Assembly (NCBI RefSeq): GCF_022965805.1
Contig: NC_133116.1
Span: forward strand, 7,708,601-7,772,600
Direction: 5' to 3'
DNA length: 64,000 bases
Source: Primulina eburnea
Taxonomy: Eukaryota > Streptophyta > Magnoliopsida > Lamiales > Gesneriaceae
The position numbers and the translations under genes were made by a program. Positions 43,169-53,972 of the stretch are shown one piece after another; the first letter of the stretch is position 1, and every line of letters begins with the position of its first letter. The notes beneath the pieces are model-generated. The model was not told the DNA's origin. It saw nothing but the letters and a program-made list of their open reading frames with translations, and did not search any database.

Positions 43169-45165
43169 TGTAATGCCCGGAAAGTTAATCCTAGTAATCG
43201 GTAATTATTGATTTATAAGGGATATGATTATGAAAGGATTAATCGGGACACAAAATAAGATTACATATGAATTGTGCAAGTTTTTAACAGAACTATTGGC
43301 GCCTGAACTGTAGAAAATGACCGTCCGAGCGCCAATGTTCAGCAAGGTAGGCTTTGGGCAGAGGATGTGGCGCCCGGGCGGTAGTTTTTGACCGCCCGAG
43401 CGCCAAGGCTTAATCGGGAGGCAGAACACCTCGCGCCCGGGCGGTAAGTTTTAACGCCCGAGCGCCGAGCAAGCGCCCGAGCGGTAATTCTCGACCGCTC
43501 GAGCGCCGCCTGAAAATTGGGAGAAAGAATGACACGTATACGTTGCATGCATTGGAGATATATATATATGCGATTATCTTTACAATTAATCATAAACAAA
43601 AGGTAAGAATAGAGAAAGGTTTCTGTGAAAGAGCTAAAAATCCTTATGTCTTTTGTGAGAAATCCGTCCGTCAGAATTTGAATCCGACTTCAGTACTGTA
43701 ATCCTATCGACGTAGGCTACAACTTGACGTAAGTTTTGCTACGTTTTGACATGCTTTGAAATTATGCTATTATCAGAATTGAATGGAATTCATATATGAT
43801 GTTCTTGACATGTTAGACATCGTAGAATCGAAGTCAGATTGAGAAACGGACTGATTATGGAATTGTTATGAATTTTTAGGGTATATTGATTTATACCAGA
43901 CAGATTTGAATTGTGATTGGATTACGGATTGTATTGGATATGGGTTATGGATTGTAACTGTCATATGAGGATATTGTATTGACGGGGATACTGAGTTTGT
44001 ACCGTTATGCCGTTGATTTTGAATTGAATCCAGATTAATCAGATTCAGTGTTGAATTGAGAATGGAATATTGATATTATGATTCTCGATATGTCGTTTCA
44101 GATTTACAGAGACAATCTTGAGTTCAGAACTGATATTGCTACAGACCGAGACTACAAACGGAAGGTATAAGTCAATGTGGTATCGGGAGATCGACTTGAG
44201 TCGGTTTAGACTTGAGTTTCCCTAAATCACATACTTTACTTTATTGCATTGATATTTGCATTGATTTGACTGATGTACTTGTTCTCTTGAATTATAGATA
44301 GCAGGTATTAGACGAGTAATTTTGTGACAGAAGTGCCTGATAGTGGTGGGATCGCCACGGGCACATTGCACGATGTCACAGGATAGTGTAGAAATCTTGG
44401 GACGGAAGTGCCTGACAGTGGCGGGATCGCCACGGGCACATTGCACGATGTCTCAAGATAGGATATTAGCGATAGAGCTACAGTCCATGACGGTTAGGTC
44501 AGGACACCGGATGTTTGGTTATATCGAGTAAATAGGATTGGAATTCTTCTATTACGGAATTCGATATAGAAATACCATATTTGGTTATATCGAGTAATGG
44601 AATTACTGTTCCTTCTATTACGGAATTCGATATAGGAACACCACATCTGTAAACCGGGATCCCTATACTAGGATTGAGTCTAGTCTGAATGATAGAGTTA
44701 TGAGCATTGTCGACAGTCTATGATTATTTATGTTTCAGATTTTGATACATATATCTGTTACCTGATTACATGCTTTATATTTGTTTATATGATTGCATGT
44801 TTCGTTGATTTATACTGGGATTTATTCTCACCGGAGTTATCCGGCTGTTGTCTTGTCTGTATGTGTACATGACAACATGTGGGACAGGATCAGGGTCCAG
44901 GAGATGAGAAAAGATCGTGATTAGAGTGGAGGCTCCGGATTTGGATTAGAGATAGGGTTGGACACTTGACATTAGCTATTTAAACCTTAGTTGAATAAAT
45001 GTATGTGGTACATGATTTGTACTTTTATATACTGAGAAGTATATATGTATGTTTTATGTCACTACGTTCCGCATTTTAAAAGAAAAAATTTTTAGACCCT
45101 GTTTTATAATTGATTAATTAGTCCCAATGATGATTAAGAACTTGATTAGCATCGGGGTCCCCACA
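43169..45165 (+). repeat. 3' LTR of the Tekay-type element
   Basis: 1997 bp, 50 bp longer than the 5' LTR. It carries four hairpin modules (43298-43333, 43369-43404, 43432-43466, 43473-43506) instead of three. The 75-bp and 67-bp tandem blocks recur at about 44328-44467 and 44518-44650. Confidence 0.92.
43298..43506. repeat. GC-rich hairpin array in Tekay 3' LTR, four modules
   Basis: Module three (43432-43466, arms GCGCCCGGGCGGT and ACGCCCGAGCGC) and its spacer of about 30 bp are absent from the 5' LTR. The remaining modules correspond one to one. Confidence 0.87.
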
Positions 45166-45170
45166 ACGGG

Positions 45171-45344
45171 TCTCTTGTGAGACGGTCTTACGAATATTTA
45201 TCTATGAGACAGGTCAATCCTGCCGATATTTACAATAAAAAGTAATACTCTTAGCATAAAAAATAATATTTTTTCATTGATGACTCAAATAAAAGATATG
45301 TCTCACAAAATACGACCGTGAGACCGTCCACACAAGTTTTTGTC
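45171..45344 (-). mobile_element. MITE-like family M, copy at Tekay flank
   Basis: Full-length, minus orientation: TCTCTTGTGAGACGG start, AATAAAAAGTAATACTC middle, ACACAAGTTTTTG end. It begins at the first base after the Tekay target duplication. Confidence 0.8.
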
Positions 45345-45467
45345 ATAATGTAATACATGATCGTACCAAATGTAATTCTGATATTTCGTATATGATTTTT
45401 TTGGTTTGAAAATATATTACTAATTTGACTTGATGACTGATCAAATGCTTCAAAAAATGGGGAGCAT

Positions 45468-45642
45468 GTCTTATGTGGGACCGTCTCACGGATCTTAATC
45501 TGTGAGACGGGTCAACCCTACTCATATTCACAATAAAAAGTAATACTCTTAGCATAAAAAGTAATATTTTTTTATGAATGACCCAAATAAGAGATCCATC
45601 TCACAAATACGACCCTTGAAACCGTCTCACACAAGTTTGTTC
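45468..45642 (-). mobile_element. MITE-like family M copy
   Basis: Full-length, minus orientation, with GGGACCGTCTCACGGATC at one end and ACCGTCTCACACAAG at the other. Confidence 0.82.
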
Positions 45643-46264
45643 CAAAACCGGGTGCCAATTTTCAAGACATCTAACATCAGTTTGGACAAATATTTATGAA
45701 ACATTTTTACAAATTGTATTTTATAAAAAAATAAAGTTTATTTTAAAAATAATTATGTGTTTTGATAATTGTTATATAAAACGTTTTTATAGTTTAAATA
45801 ATTAAGAAGATACTTGAATAAATAATCTATAAAAACTTATTATTTATAAATTTCGCTTTTCACTTTTTTTTCTTGTTTGTTATTTATTATTTGTTTGACC
45901 CGTGTTTTTATAATTTTAAAAACATGAAACATTAATAAAAACACTTGTTCAAACTGAACTTTTAAATGCCTTAGTCCTTGCAGACCATCATCGGGGCACA
46001 TTTTCCATCCATCTTAATTTTTGGTCAAACTCAAACGCTTCATTCTGTATTTTGTATTAGAAGTTAATGTTATGTGTTTGATTATTATAGATAGCATGAA
46101 ATTAGTTGAGATTACGATTTAAAAGATTTTAATGACATCGTTATCATCCAAAATATTTTTTTATGAAACGGAAAATATTGGATCATAAACAATCAAGTAT
46201 GGTTAAAACTCATTTTACTTCAATTAAATCTAAAAAAAAACTAACTTCAAGATTTATATATTGA
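45643..46264. other. AT-rich intergenic DNA
   Basis: Nothing supportable seen. Confidence 0.6.
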
Positions 46265-46445
46265 GTATGTCTTTTGTGAGACATTCTCACGAATATTTAT
46301 CTGTGACACGTGTCAACCATACCAATATTCACGATAAAAAGTAATACTCTTAGCATAAAAAATAATAATTTTTCATGGAGTACTCAAATAAAACATATGT
46401 CTCACAAAATACGACCCGTGAGACCGTCTCACACAAGTTTTTGCC
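46265..46445 (-). mobile_element. MITE-like family M copy
   Basis: Full-length, minus orientation; the first terminal palindrome has decayed to GAGACATTCTC. Confidence 0.8.
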
Positions 46446-46537
46446 AAAATTTATATATAACGCAATTTGAACAATGTAAATTTCATTTAAAAAAATAAAA
46501 AGTTAAAAATAAAATCAAATTTTCTAAAATATTTAAG

Positions 46538-46719
46538 ACAAAAACTTATGTAAGACGATCTCACGGATCGTATTTTGAGAGACAGATCTTTTATTTGGAT
46601 CATCCATGAAAAAAGTATTACTTTTTATGCTAAGAATATTACTTTTTATGTGAATATCGATAGGGTTGACCCATCTCACAGATAAAGATTCGTAAGACCG
46701 TTTCACAAAAAATCTACTA
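46538..46719 (+). mobile_element. MITE-like family M copy
   Basis: Full-length, plus orientation; ends decayed (AAGACGATCTC and AAGACCGTTTC), so an older copy. Confidence 0.78.
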
Positions 46720-47379
46720 ATAAATTTTCGTGAGATTTGATCCTTCTCTGAAAATTATCTTTATTGGAAATATAAATAACCAATCTTGTCAGTCCAAGAT
46801 TCATTTACCATCCTTTTCAATCAAGAGTACTTGACATACAAGTAAGACCCCCATAATTACCAAATTTTTTTTTTTTACCAGCAAAATGTATCCATTTTAT
46901 TTATAGTTCAATTTTCGCAGATACAATTAACCAACCAATAGGAAAATTCTCCATTTACTCAACAGAAAAGTATGAGGGAAGAAATAACAAATTGAGCTAA
47001 AGAGTTAGCTATAGCATTAGCAGAGCGTCTCATGTGTTGTAAACTCAAAATCCACGGCTCCCTTATCATGTTCTTAATCTCTTGGGCACACGAGCCAGTA
47101 TAATTACCAAATTTTAATGATTCAGTAAAACAATTTTTTTGAAAAAAGAAAAAATAAATAACTTTGATACATTCACAGAGCCTTTTTTATCATTTTAAAA
47201 ATATCATTTAAATAATATTTATAAGAGTTTATTTTGAGTGTTTTTAAGTTTTTAGTCAATATAATATTTAGAAACTGTATTTGATTGTTATTGCTGAGAA
47301 ATATATAAATCTTTTGCAACACTACATTGATCATCTAATTATATATTTAATATTATTCTTTCCATTTTATTTTTTCCTT
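46720..47379. other. AT-rich intergenic DNA
   Basis: Nothing supportable seen. Confidence 0.6.
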
Positions 47380-47563
47380 GGCAAAAACTTGTGTGAAACG
47401 GTCTCACGGGTCGTATTTTGTGAGACGGATCTTTATTTGGATAATCCATGAAAAAGTATTACTTTTTATGCTAAGAGTATTACTTTTTATTGTGAATATG
47501 GGCAGGGTTGACCCGTCTCACAGATTGAGATCCGTGAGACGGTCTCACATGAGACCTACTCTC
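47380..47563 (+). mobile_element. MITE-like family M copy
   Basis: Full-length, plus orientation, well preserved (ACGGTCTCACGGGTCG near the start, GTGAGACGGTCTCACATG near the end). Confidence 0.83.
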
Positions 47564-48410
47564 TTTCTTTTATCATTTCAATTTCAAAAATCAATAAATT
47601 AAAATTCTCAATATTTTTTTACTTCATTCTCAATTTTTTTTCTATGGACAACACAGATAACGAATCCATAAGTACGTAAAATGGTGGGGATATATTTCAC
47701 CTAAGTAACAACACACACAAGGGACACTAACCCAACTATGGGGCTTTGGGTTTGATTCGACAATATGTATGTGTAACGTCCGTATATTTTTTAAAATTAT
47801 TCTGAAATTTTATTATAAAAAAAGTAGTAATATTCAAATACTTGTTTCAAATTGTGATTTTATATATTACACTTATTTAAACAAATCTCTCAACTATTCC
47901 CGCGTGTCAATACATAAAGTCCGATAAAAGCATATATTGAGTTGGTATGGAAATGAGATCTCTTTTAGCTATATGCAAAAGCTTGGCAAAGGGTGTCATG
48001 TCGATATTTGATAACACTAACGAGTCAGGTGGTAGTTTTCTTATGTCATTAAAGTTTCATAAGTTGTGAACCTACAATTCAAACTGTATAGTTATGTATT
48101 CGATGATTGTCTCTAATGTACTAAAGACAAATCTTTCCAGCATATTTATGTCATCACTCACGCGTATCCTAGAAAAATTATTAGTGGGTCACTCAACTCA
48201 AAATTGCCTCAAGTCTAGCAAGTTTAAATTTGGAGTGCTCTCGAAAAGAAAATACGCATTGATGGTATAATTAATACATATCAAATCTTTCAATTTTTCA
48301 TCAACTGTACAGTCTCATATGTACATAGTCTTTGAATCTCATTCATTTTTTGACAAGGTATCTCACAAACTATTGAGTGTTGAAAAATCTGTCAATTTTG
48401 TTTTGGGTCC
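47564..48410. other. Intergenic DNA, possible LTR scrap
   Basis: TGTAACGTCCG at 47771 looks like the start of a chromovirus LTR, but I could not find a matching end. No gene is visible. Confidence 0.4.
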
Positions 48411-49174
48411 TGATACGCCAGGAAGTACCCAGGTCATACAATAACTTTGGTTGGGAAAGGGTCGGAACCCAGGTCACCCCATAAATAAAATTCGGGATAA
48501 GAGCTAGCTCGAGTACCATTCCTGGAACTGCAAAAATCAAGGAATATAAGAAGACTGGTATATGCTCGAGTATGCACGGACCCTCAGCCTATCCCGAGCA
48601 GTATAACATGATTTAGGAGATTGAGGGTCATGTCCTCCTTATCGCACCATGATAATCTGCCCGGACATCTCGGTACATGTATCGCTTTAGGGTCCACAGA
48701 TATGGGGTACCATACTTCGGAATCAGTGGCATGTTATTCAACACACATTGGGATGATGTGACTAATCCAGAGGCAGTGTGGATTGCCAGATATGACAGTA
48801 TTAGAAGGCAGAGTATGGACAACCATCTCGCCATAAATAGCATTGAAAACGAGGTCATCATTGTACTCGTATCTCTATAAATATCCAAGTTCTTTAATAG
48901 TAAAACATATAATTCACTCACTATAAATGTTCAATATACATTCTCTAATTATTTTCTTTTTAAAAAACAAATACTTGACTGACTTGAGCGTCAGAGTGAT
49001 CACGCCGGAAAACTTTCTGTTAGGGGGGCTAACATCATTTGCTCTTTAAAGTGTGCAGACTCTTCAACCCGGGTACTGATCTTCATCTGAATCTCCGGTG
49101 TGCCGTAGAAGAAATCCACCTAACCCGTTATACTCCCGACTAAACTTTACCTAATTTACCCGGTCGATATCACA
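48411..49174 (+). repeat. Possible solo LTR or LTR fragment, Tat-type
   Basis: Starts TGATACGCC and could end TATCACA. It holds a TATA box CTCTATAAATATCC (about 48883), followed about 90 bp later by TTGACTGACTTGAGCGTCAG and a GCCGG motif, the usual layout of Tat/Ogre-type LTRs. The GC content stands out from both flanks. No convincing target duplication is found for these ends, so boundaries are provisional. Confidence 0.45.
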
Positions 49175-50056
<882 letters not shown>

Positions 50057-50235
50057 ATGAGTATCATGTGAGACCGTCTCACGGATATTAATCCGTGAGA
50101 CGTGTCAACCCAATCCATATTCACAATAAAAAGTAATACTCTTGGTATAAAAAGTAATATTTTTCATTGATGACCCAAATAAGAGATCCGTCTCACAAAT
50201 ACGACCCGTGAGACCGGCTCACACAAGTTTTGGTC
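50057..50235 (-). mobile_element. MITE-like family M copy
   Basis: Full-length, minus orientation: GTGAGACCGTCTCACGGAT near one end, CCGGCTCACACAAG at the other. Confidence 0.83.
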
Positions 50236-50472
50236 AAATAATCAATATTCATCGTGATATTATGTTTGTCAATTTTCGAGCATAATAGGATTCAAACTAA
50301 AATTAAATAATTAAAGTCATGTTTATTATTATTTTTCATTAATAATTTTTTTAAAAAAATTTAATTTACTAAAGAATAAAGTTTGATACACGAGAATCGA
50401 GATTACTAAAAAAAACTCATGAAAAAATGATCTATTAACTCTTTGTGTTTTTAAAATTTTAAGCATGTATAT

Positions 50473-50561
50473 TACTATGTTTTCAAATCTTGAGCAAATA
50501 CACCGTTGCCCCTACATATTTTCGGGGTAAGTGTACTCAAGATTTGAAAACATATAGAGTT
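50473..50561. repeat. Inverted repeat with 30-bp arms
   Basis: ATGTTTTCAAATCTTGAG (about 50478-50495) pairs with CTCAAGATTTGAAAACAT (about 50537-50554), with a 40-bp GC-richer loop. Possibly a small foldback element. Confidence 0.6.
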
Positions 50562-50676
50562 AATTATCATTATGGTTTTCAGTATTCTCTAAATTTCACA
50601 GGTTTAGTATATAATTATCTTTCTTTTTTAAAACAAGTTGTACCTCTTGTGTCTAAATGAAATTTATACTCAAATA

Positions 50677-51590
50677 TTAGGGGTGTCAAAATCAGACACG
50701 GCCTACCAACTCGACACGATTCATCTCGAAAAAAATCAGGTTTGGATTTGAGATTTTCGGGTTCGGGTCAGATCGAGTTGTACCCGATAACTGACCCGAA
50801 AAAAATGATCGGGTTGCAGGGGGCGGATTTAGTGTAGGGCGAACGGGGGCCACGGCCCCCCCAAAAAATTTAAAATTTTTTTTAGTATATATTAATTTTT
50901 TTTAAACTAAATATATAAACAGATATATATGTACATGGCCCCCCCAAAATGAATGATACGTCCATGTATCTCAGTGGCTAAAGCCAATTATAACGTTTGC
51001 TCCACCCGATTTCGAAACCTGATCCCTCTTTTTTTTTTTGGCTTAGCGACGGTTGTGACGGAAACCGTCGCAAAATCCGTGACGGTTTCTTATAACCGTC
51101 GCAAAATAAACTAAGCGGCCCCCCAGTGTCGAAATCTTAGATACGCCCCTGTCGGGTTGTGTTGGTTTCAAGTTGACCCGAAAATTTTATTTTTTGTAAA
51201 AACAAATAATTAATAAATATTGCATATATTTTTATATATTAGATGCCTGAAAAAATATTTATTGTATATTTATATCATAAATCTTCATAATTTAATATTT
51301 ATTTTGAACATCTTTTTATTTTTTAAACAATTGTTTATTTGATTTAGTAAATATATTTTATTTTTCTATAATTAGACTTTCAAATTTAAATCATATGTAC
51401 GAGGGAGATTTTGTTAGTATGTGTTTAAATTAAAATATTATTTTTTTTTGAATTTTTTAAAGATTTTATTTAATTTTCTTTACAAAAAATTTAAAAAAAA
51501 TTCAACATCGGATTCATTCGGGTTCGGGTTGAGCAGTTTTTTAATAGTATTATTGCTCAACCCGACCCAAACCACCCGAAGTGAGACCCA
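50677..51590. repeat. Older dispersed repeat rich in GGGTTCGGGT motifs
   Basis: Begins GGGGTGTCAAAATCAGACACG and contains GGGTTCGGGTCAGATC on one side and CAACCCGACCCAAACC on the other. This is a very common type of plant non-autonomous repeat. The hAT MITE at 50817 inserted into it. The identity is tentative. Confidence 0.4.
50817..51151. mobile_element. hAT-type MITE, copy 1
   Basis: 335 bp, with CAGGGGGCGG at one end and CGCCCCTG at the other, flanked by a perfect 8-bp duplication TCGGGTTG (50809-50816 and 51152-51159). An 8-bp duplication and CAGGG termini are diagnostic of hAT elements. No transposase. Hairpin modules GCGACGGTT/AACCGTCGC-like lie at 51045-51102. Confidence 0.9.
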
Positions 51591-51746
51591 TAAGAAATAA
51601 ATTAAACATTAAGATCACACGTACGTTTTTACTGTATTCAACCGAAAAAATATAAAAAAAGGAAATTAGGTCATCTTTGAATGAAATCAATTCAAGAAGA
51701 AATGGATACCAAACTTGCTTGCGCAATCGATATGGACAATTGATAC

Positions 51747-52367
51747 TGTTGGGATACAATCAAAGTCCCACATTGGAAGATCTAGAGAATGATCATGGGT
51801 TAATAAAGATGGAATGATATCTCCATTGGTATGAGGTCTTTTGGGTGGTTCCAAAAGCAAAAACCATGAGGGTTAAAACTCAAAGTGGACAATATCATAC
51901 CAGTGTGGAGATATCCGGATTCCATTGGTCTTAACAGTGGTATCAGAGTCATGGTCTAGATCGAGCCGTGTGGGTAGAATCCTCGATACCTAAACGAATG
52001 AGGTGAGGGCTCCCGGTAAAAACCCTTGATTAAATTCTCGGGGTGGTTTATGCTCCCAGTATTCATGTAAGGCGTGCGCTCCAACACAGTGAAGTGGAGT
52101 AACCTCGATTGGAGGACGAATAAGGCTTGAGGGGAGGCTCGGTTCATGAGAATAATAGTGGAACTTCGTTTGAGGAGAGGATTGTTGAGATGCAACCAAA
52201 GTCCCACATTGGAAGATCTAGAGAAAGATCATGGATTAATAAAGATGGAATGATATCTCCATTGGCATGAGACTTTTTGGGTGGTTCCAAAAGCAAAACC
52301 GGGTTAAAACCCAAAGTGGACAATATCATACCAGTGTGGAGATATCCGGACTCCATTGGTTCTAACA
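51747..52367 (+). mobile_element. TRIM (terminal-repeat retrotransposon in miniature)
   Basis: 621 bp: LTR 51747-51936 (190 bp), primer site TGGTATCAGAGT (51938-51949), a 246-bp non-coding interior, purine tract GAGGAGAGGAT (52172-52182), LTR 52183-52367 (185 bp). The flanking duplication is GATAC/AATAC, one change. The LTR starts TGTTGGGATAC and carries AGTCCCACATTGGAAG. It lacks any gag, so it depends on enzymes of other elements. It does not look like Cassandra, because no 5S rRNA promoter box is seen. Confidence 0.9.
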
Positions 52368-52458
52368 AATACAAATTGAAATATAAATGATATTAGATTT
52401 CAAAATTTATCATTGTATCATTTATGTGATCGTAGATCATTTACAGAGCGAATATTTA

Positions 52459-52707
52459 ATATGTCGTTATCTTATGTTTAATGATTTTTAGTTATTAATT
52501 CATTAATATGACTGTGGGTCACAAACTCCCCAAGGACGATACTGGGTCGGTTCACTAGGACAACCCGTTAACCCGTACCAAATCGTCGAAAATCAAACAT
52601 ATTCCCAACCAGATTTACACCCGAAATTTATCGGTTTGAACATATTTGAACAGTCATATTAATGAATGGATAACTAAAAATCATTAAACATAAAATAACG
52701 ACATATT
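52459..52707. repeat. Inverted repeat with a 28-bp direct repeat beside one arm
   Basis: 52459-52514 is the near reverse complement of 52651-52707. The right arm is flanked by direct copies of ATTTATCGGTTTGAACAT (about 52626 and 52710). No coding content. Confidence 0.75.
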
Positions 52708-53528
52708 AAATTTATCGGTTTGAACATGTTTGACATTCTAGAAGCATACGTTGGGAATACGCTTGAATGATTACTTATAAATAATCAAAAAATTTGTCAT
52801 TTGAGAGAGATTTATATACTATTACAAAAGTAGAATTAAAATCATATCTATCGTTTACATTATTCCACAATGATGACGACAAACAAAATATGAGTAGAAA
52901 CACAAGCATATAAGAGCATCCGTGATCTATAACATCCACCAACTCATCAAAAATCATGGGATCCACTGCCACATACTCATTATAACAACATATTTATTTT
53001 ACTAACACTCTTTTTAACATTAAAGCTCATTATTTATAGGTCTCACAGTCTACTCAATCATCTTAAAATTTTTTCATATTAAATAAATATGTTTTAAATA
53101 TATTTTACATTATTTAAATCATTATTCTAATTTTTAAAATAATCTTACTTTTTAATAAAATAATTTTATTAATTTTAAAAAATAATATTAATGTTTTTTT
53201 AAATATATTGATTAAATAAAGTAGATGTTCGAAAGAAATACCACGACGAAAGAAAAATTTAAATAAGACGTGAGCACAATTTATTTAAAGTTACAATATA
53301 TTATGAAATTGAAATGAAATAATAACTTAGAAATAAACCACACTTTGATGAAATTAAAAAAAACGTACCAATGCAAATGCTAATATATCCATTAATATTT
53401 AAGATCTACACAAAAAAATTTGTGAAACATTTCACTGGTCAATTTAGTGAGAAGGGTATGTGATTCCATCTAATTCATGCAAAATATTATATTTCATAGT
53501 AATCATGGATTTGATCGAAAAAATCTCT

Positions 53529-53617
<89 letters not shown>

Positions 53618-53972
53618 GAAATTTAATATTAAAATTTAATAAGCCGTCAGCTAATTTAACATGTACGACGGAAATAATTTTTTAAATGATATCCGAGGAA
53701 TTTTGTTCAAACTTAAATTCGAGACAATGTCGGGGAAAAAATGCGGTGGCTTGATTAGAGGTGGGGGGGTTGGCGGGCGTCATATGCAGCCTGAAAAAAA
53801 TAATTGTTTTTGACTTTTGGTTGACTACCTAGTGGAGGCCGCACGCCAGGAGAGCCGGACTGTGCTTATTTAAGCACAGAATTCTTCTGAAAAAAAGTAG
53901 ATCATCCCACACAAGTGCTTGAAATCAGAACCATATCTCAAGCCAATCGATCAGTCGACTTACCGTTTGAAA
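52708..53972. other. Upstream region of ABC4 with microsatellite
   Basis: AT-rich, no gene. A compound (CA)n(TA)n microsatellite lies at 53529-53614. The last 130 bp form the ABC4 leader. Confidence 0.65.
53861..53878. promoter_or_regulatory. Possible TATA region of ABC4 inside a palindrome
   Basis: TGTGCTTATTTAAGCACA is an 8-bp perfect palindrome around TT and includes the TATA-like TTATTTAAG. It lies about 100 bp before the ATG, a plausible core promoter distance. No transcript data are available. Confidence 0.35.

Larger units (their letters stand above)
36364..45165 (+). mobile_element. Tekay-type Ty3/gypsy chromovirus, full length with few defects
   Basis: The 8.8-kb element has LTRs at 36364-38310 and 43169-45165 and a perfect 5-bp duplication ACGGG (36359-36363 and 45166-45170). 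It contains the initiator Met primer site, Gag with two zinc motifs, protease, RT, RNase H, integrase and a chromodomain, then a polypurine tract. A chromodomain behind integrase places it in the chromoviruses. LTRs over 1.9 kb and the Gag type suggest the Tekay/Del group. Confidence 0.93.

Noticed and set aside
48628..48921. Open frames on both strands in the 48.4-49.2 kb segment
   Set aside because: They fall in the U3-like part of a probable LTR and match no protein pattern that I know.
51550..52374. Several short open frames around the TRIM
   Set aside because: They run through LTRs, primer site and spacer with no conserved protein pattern.
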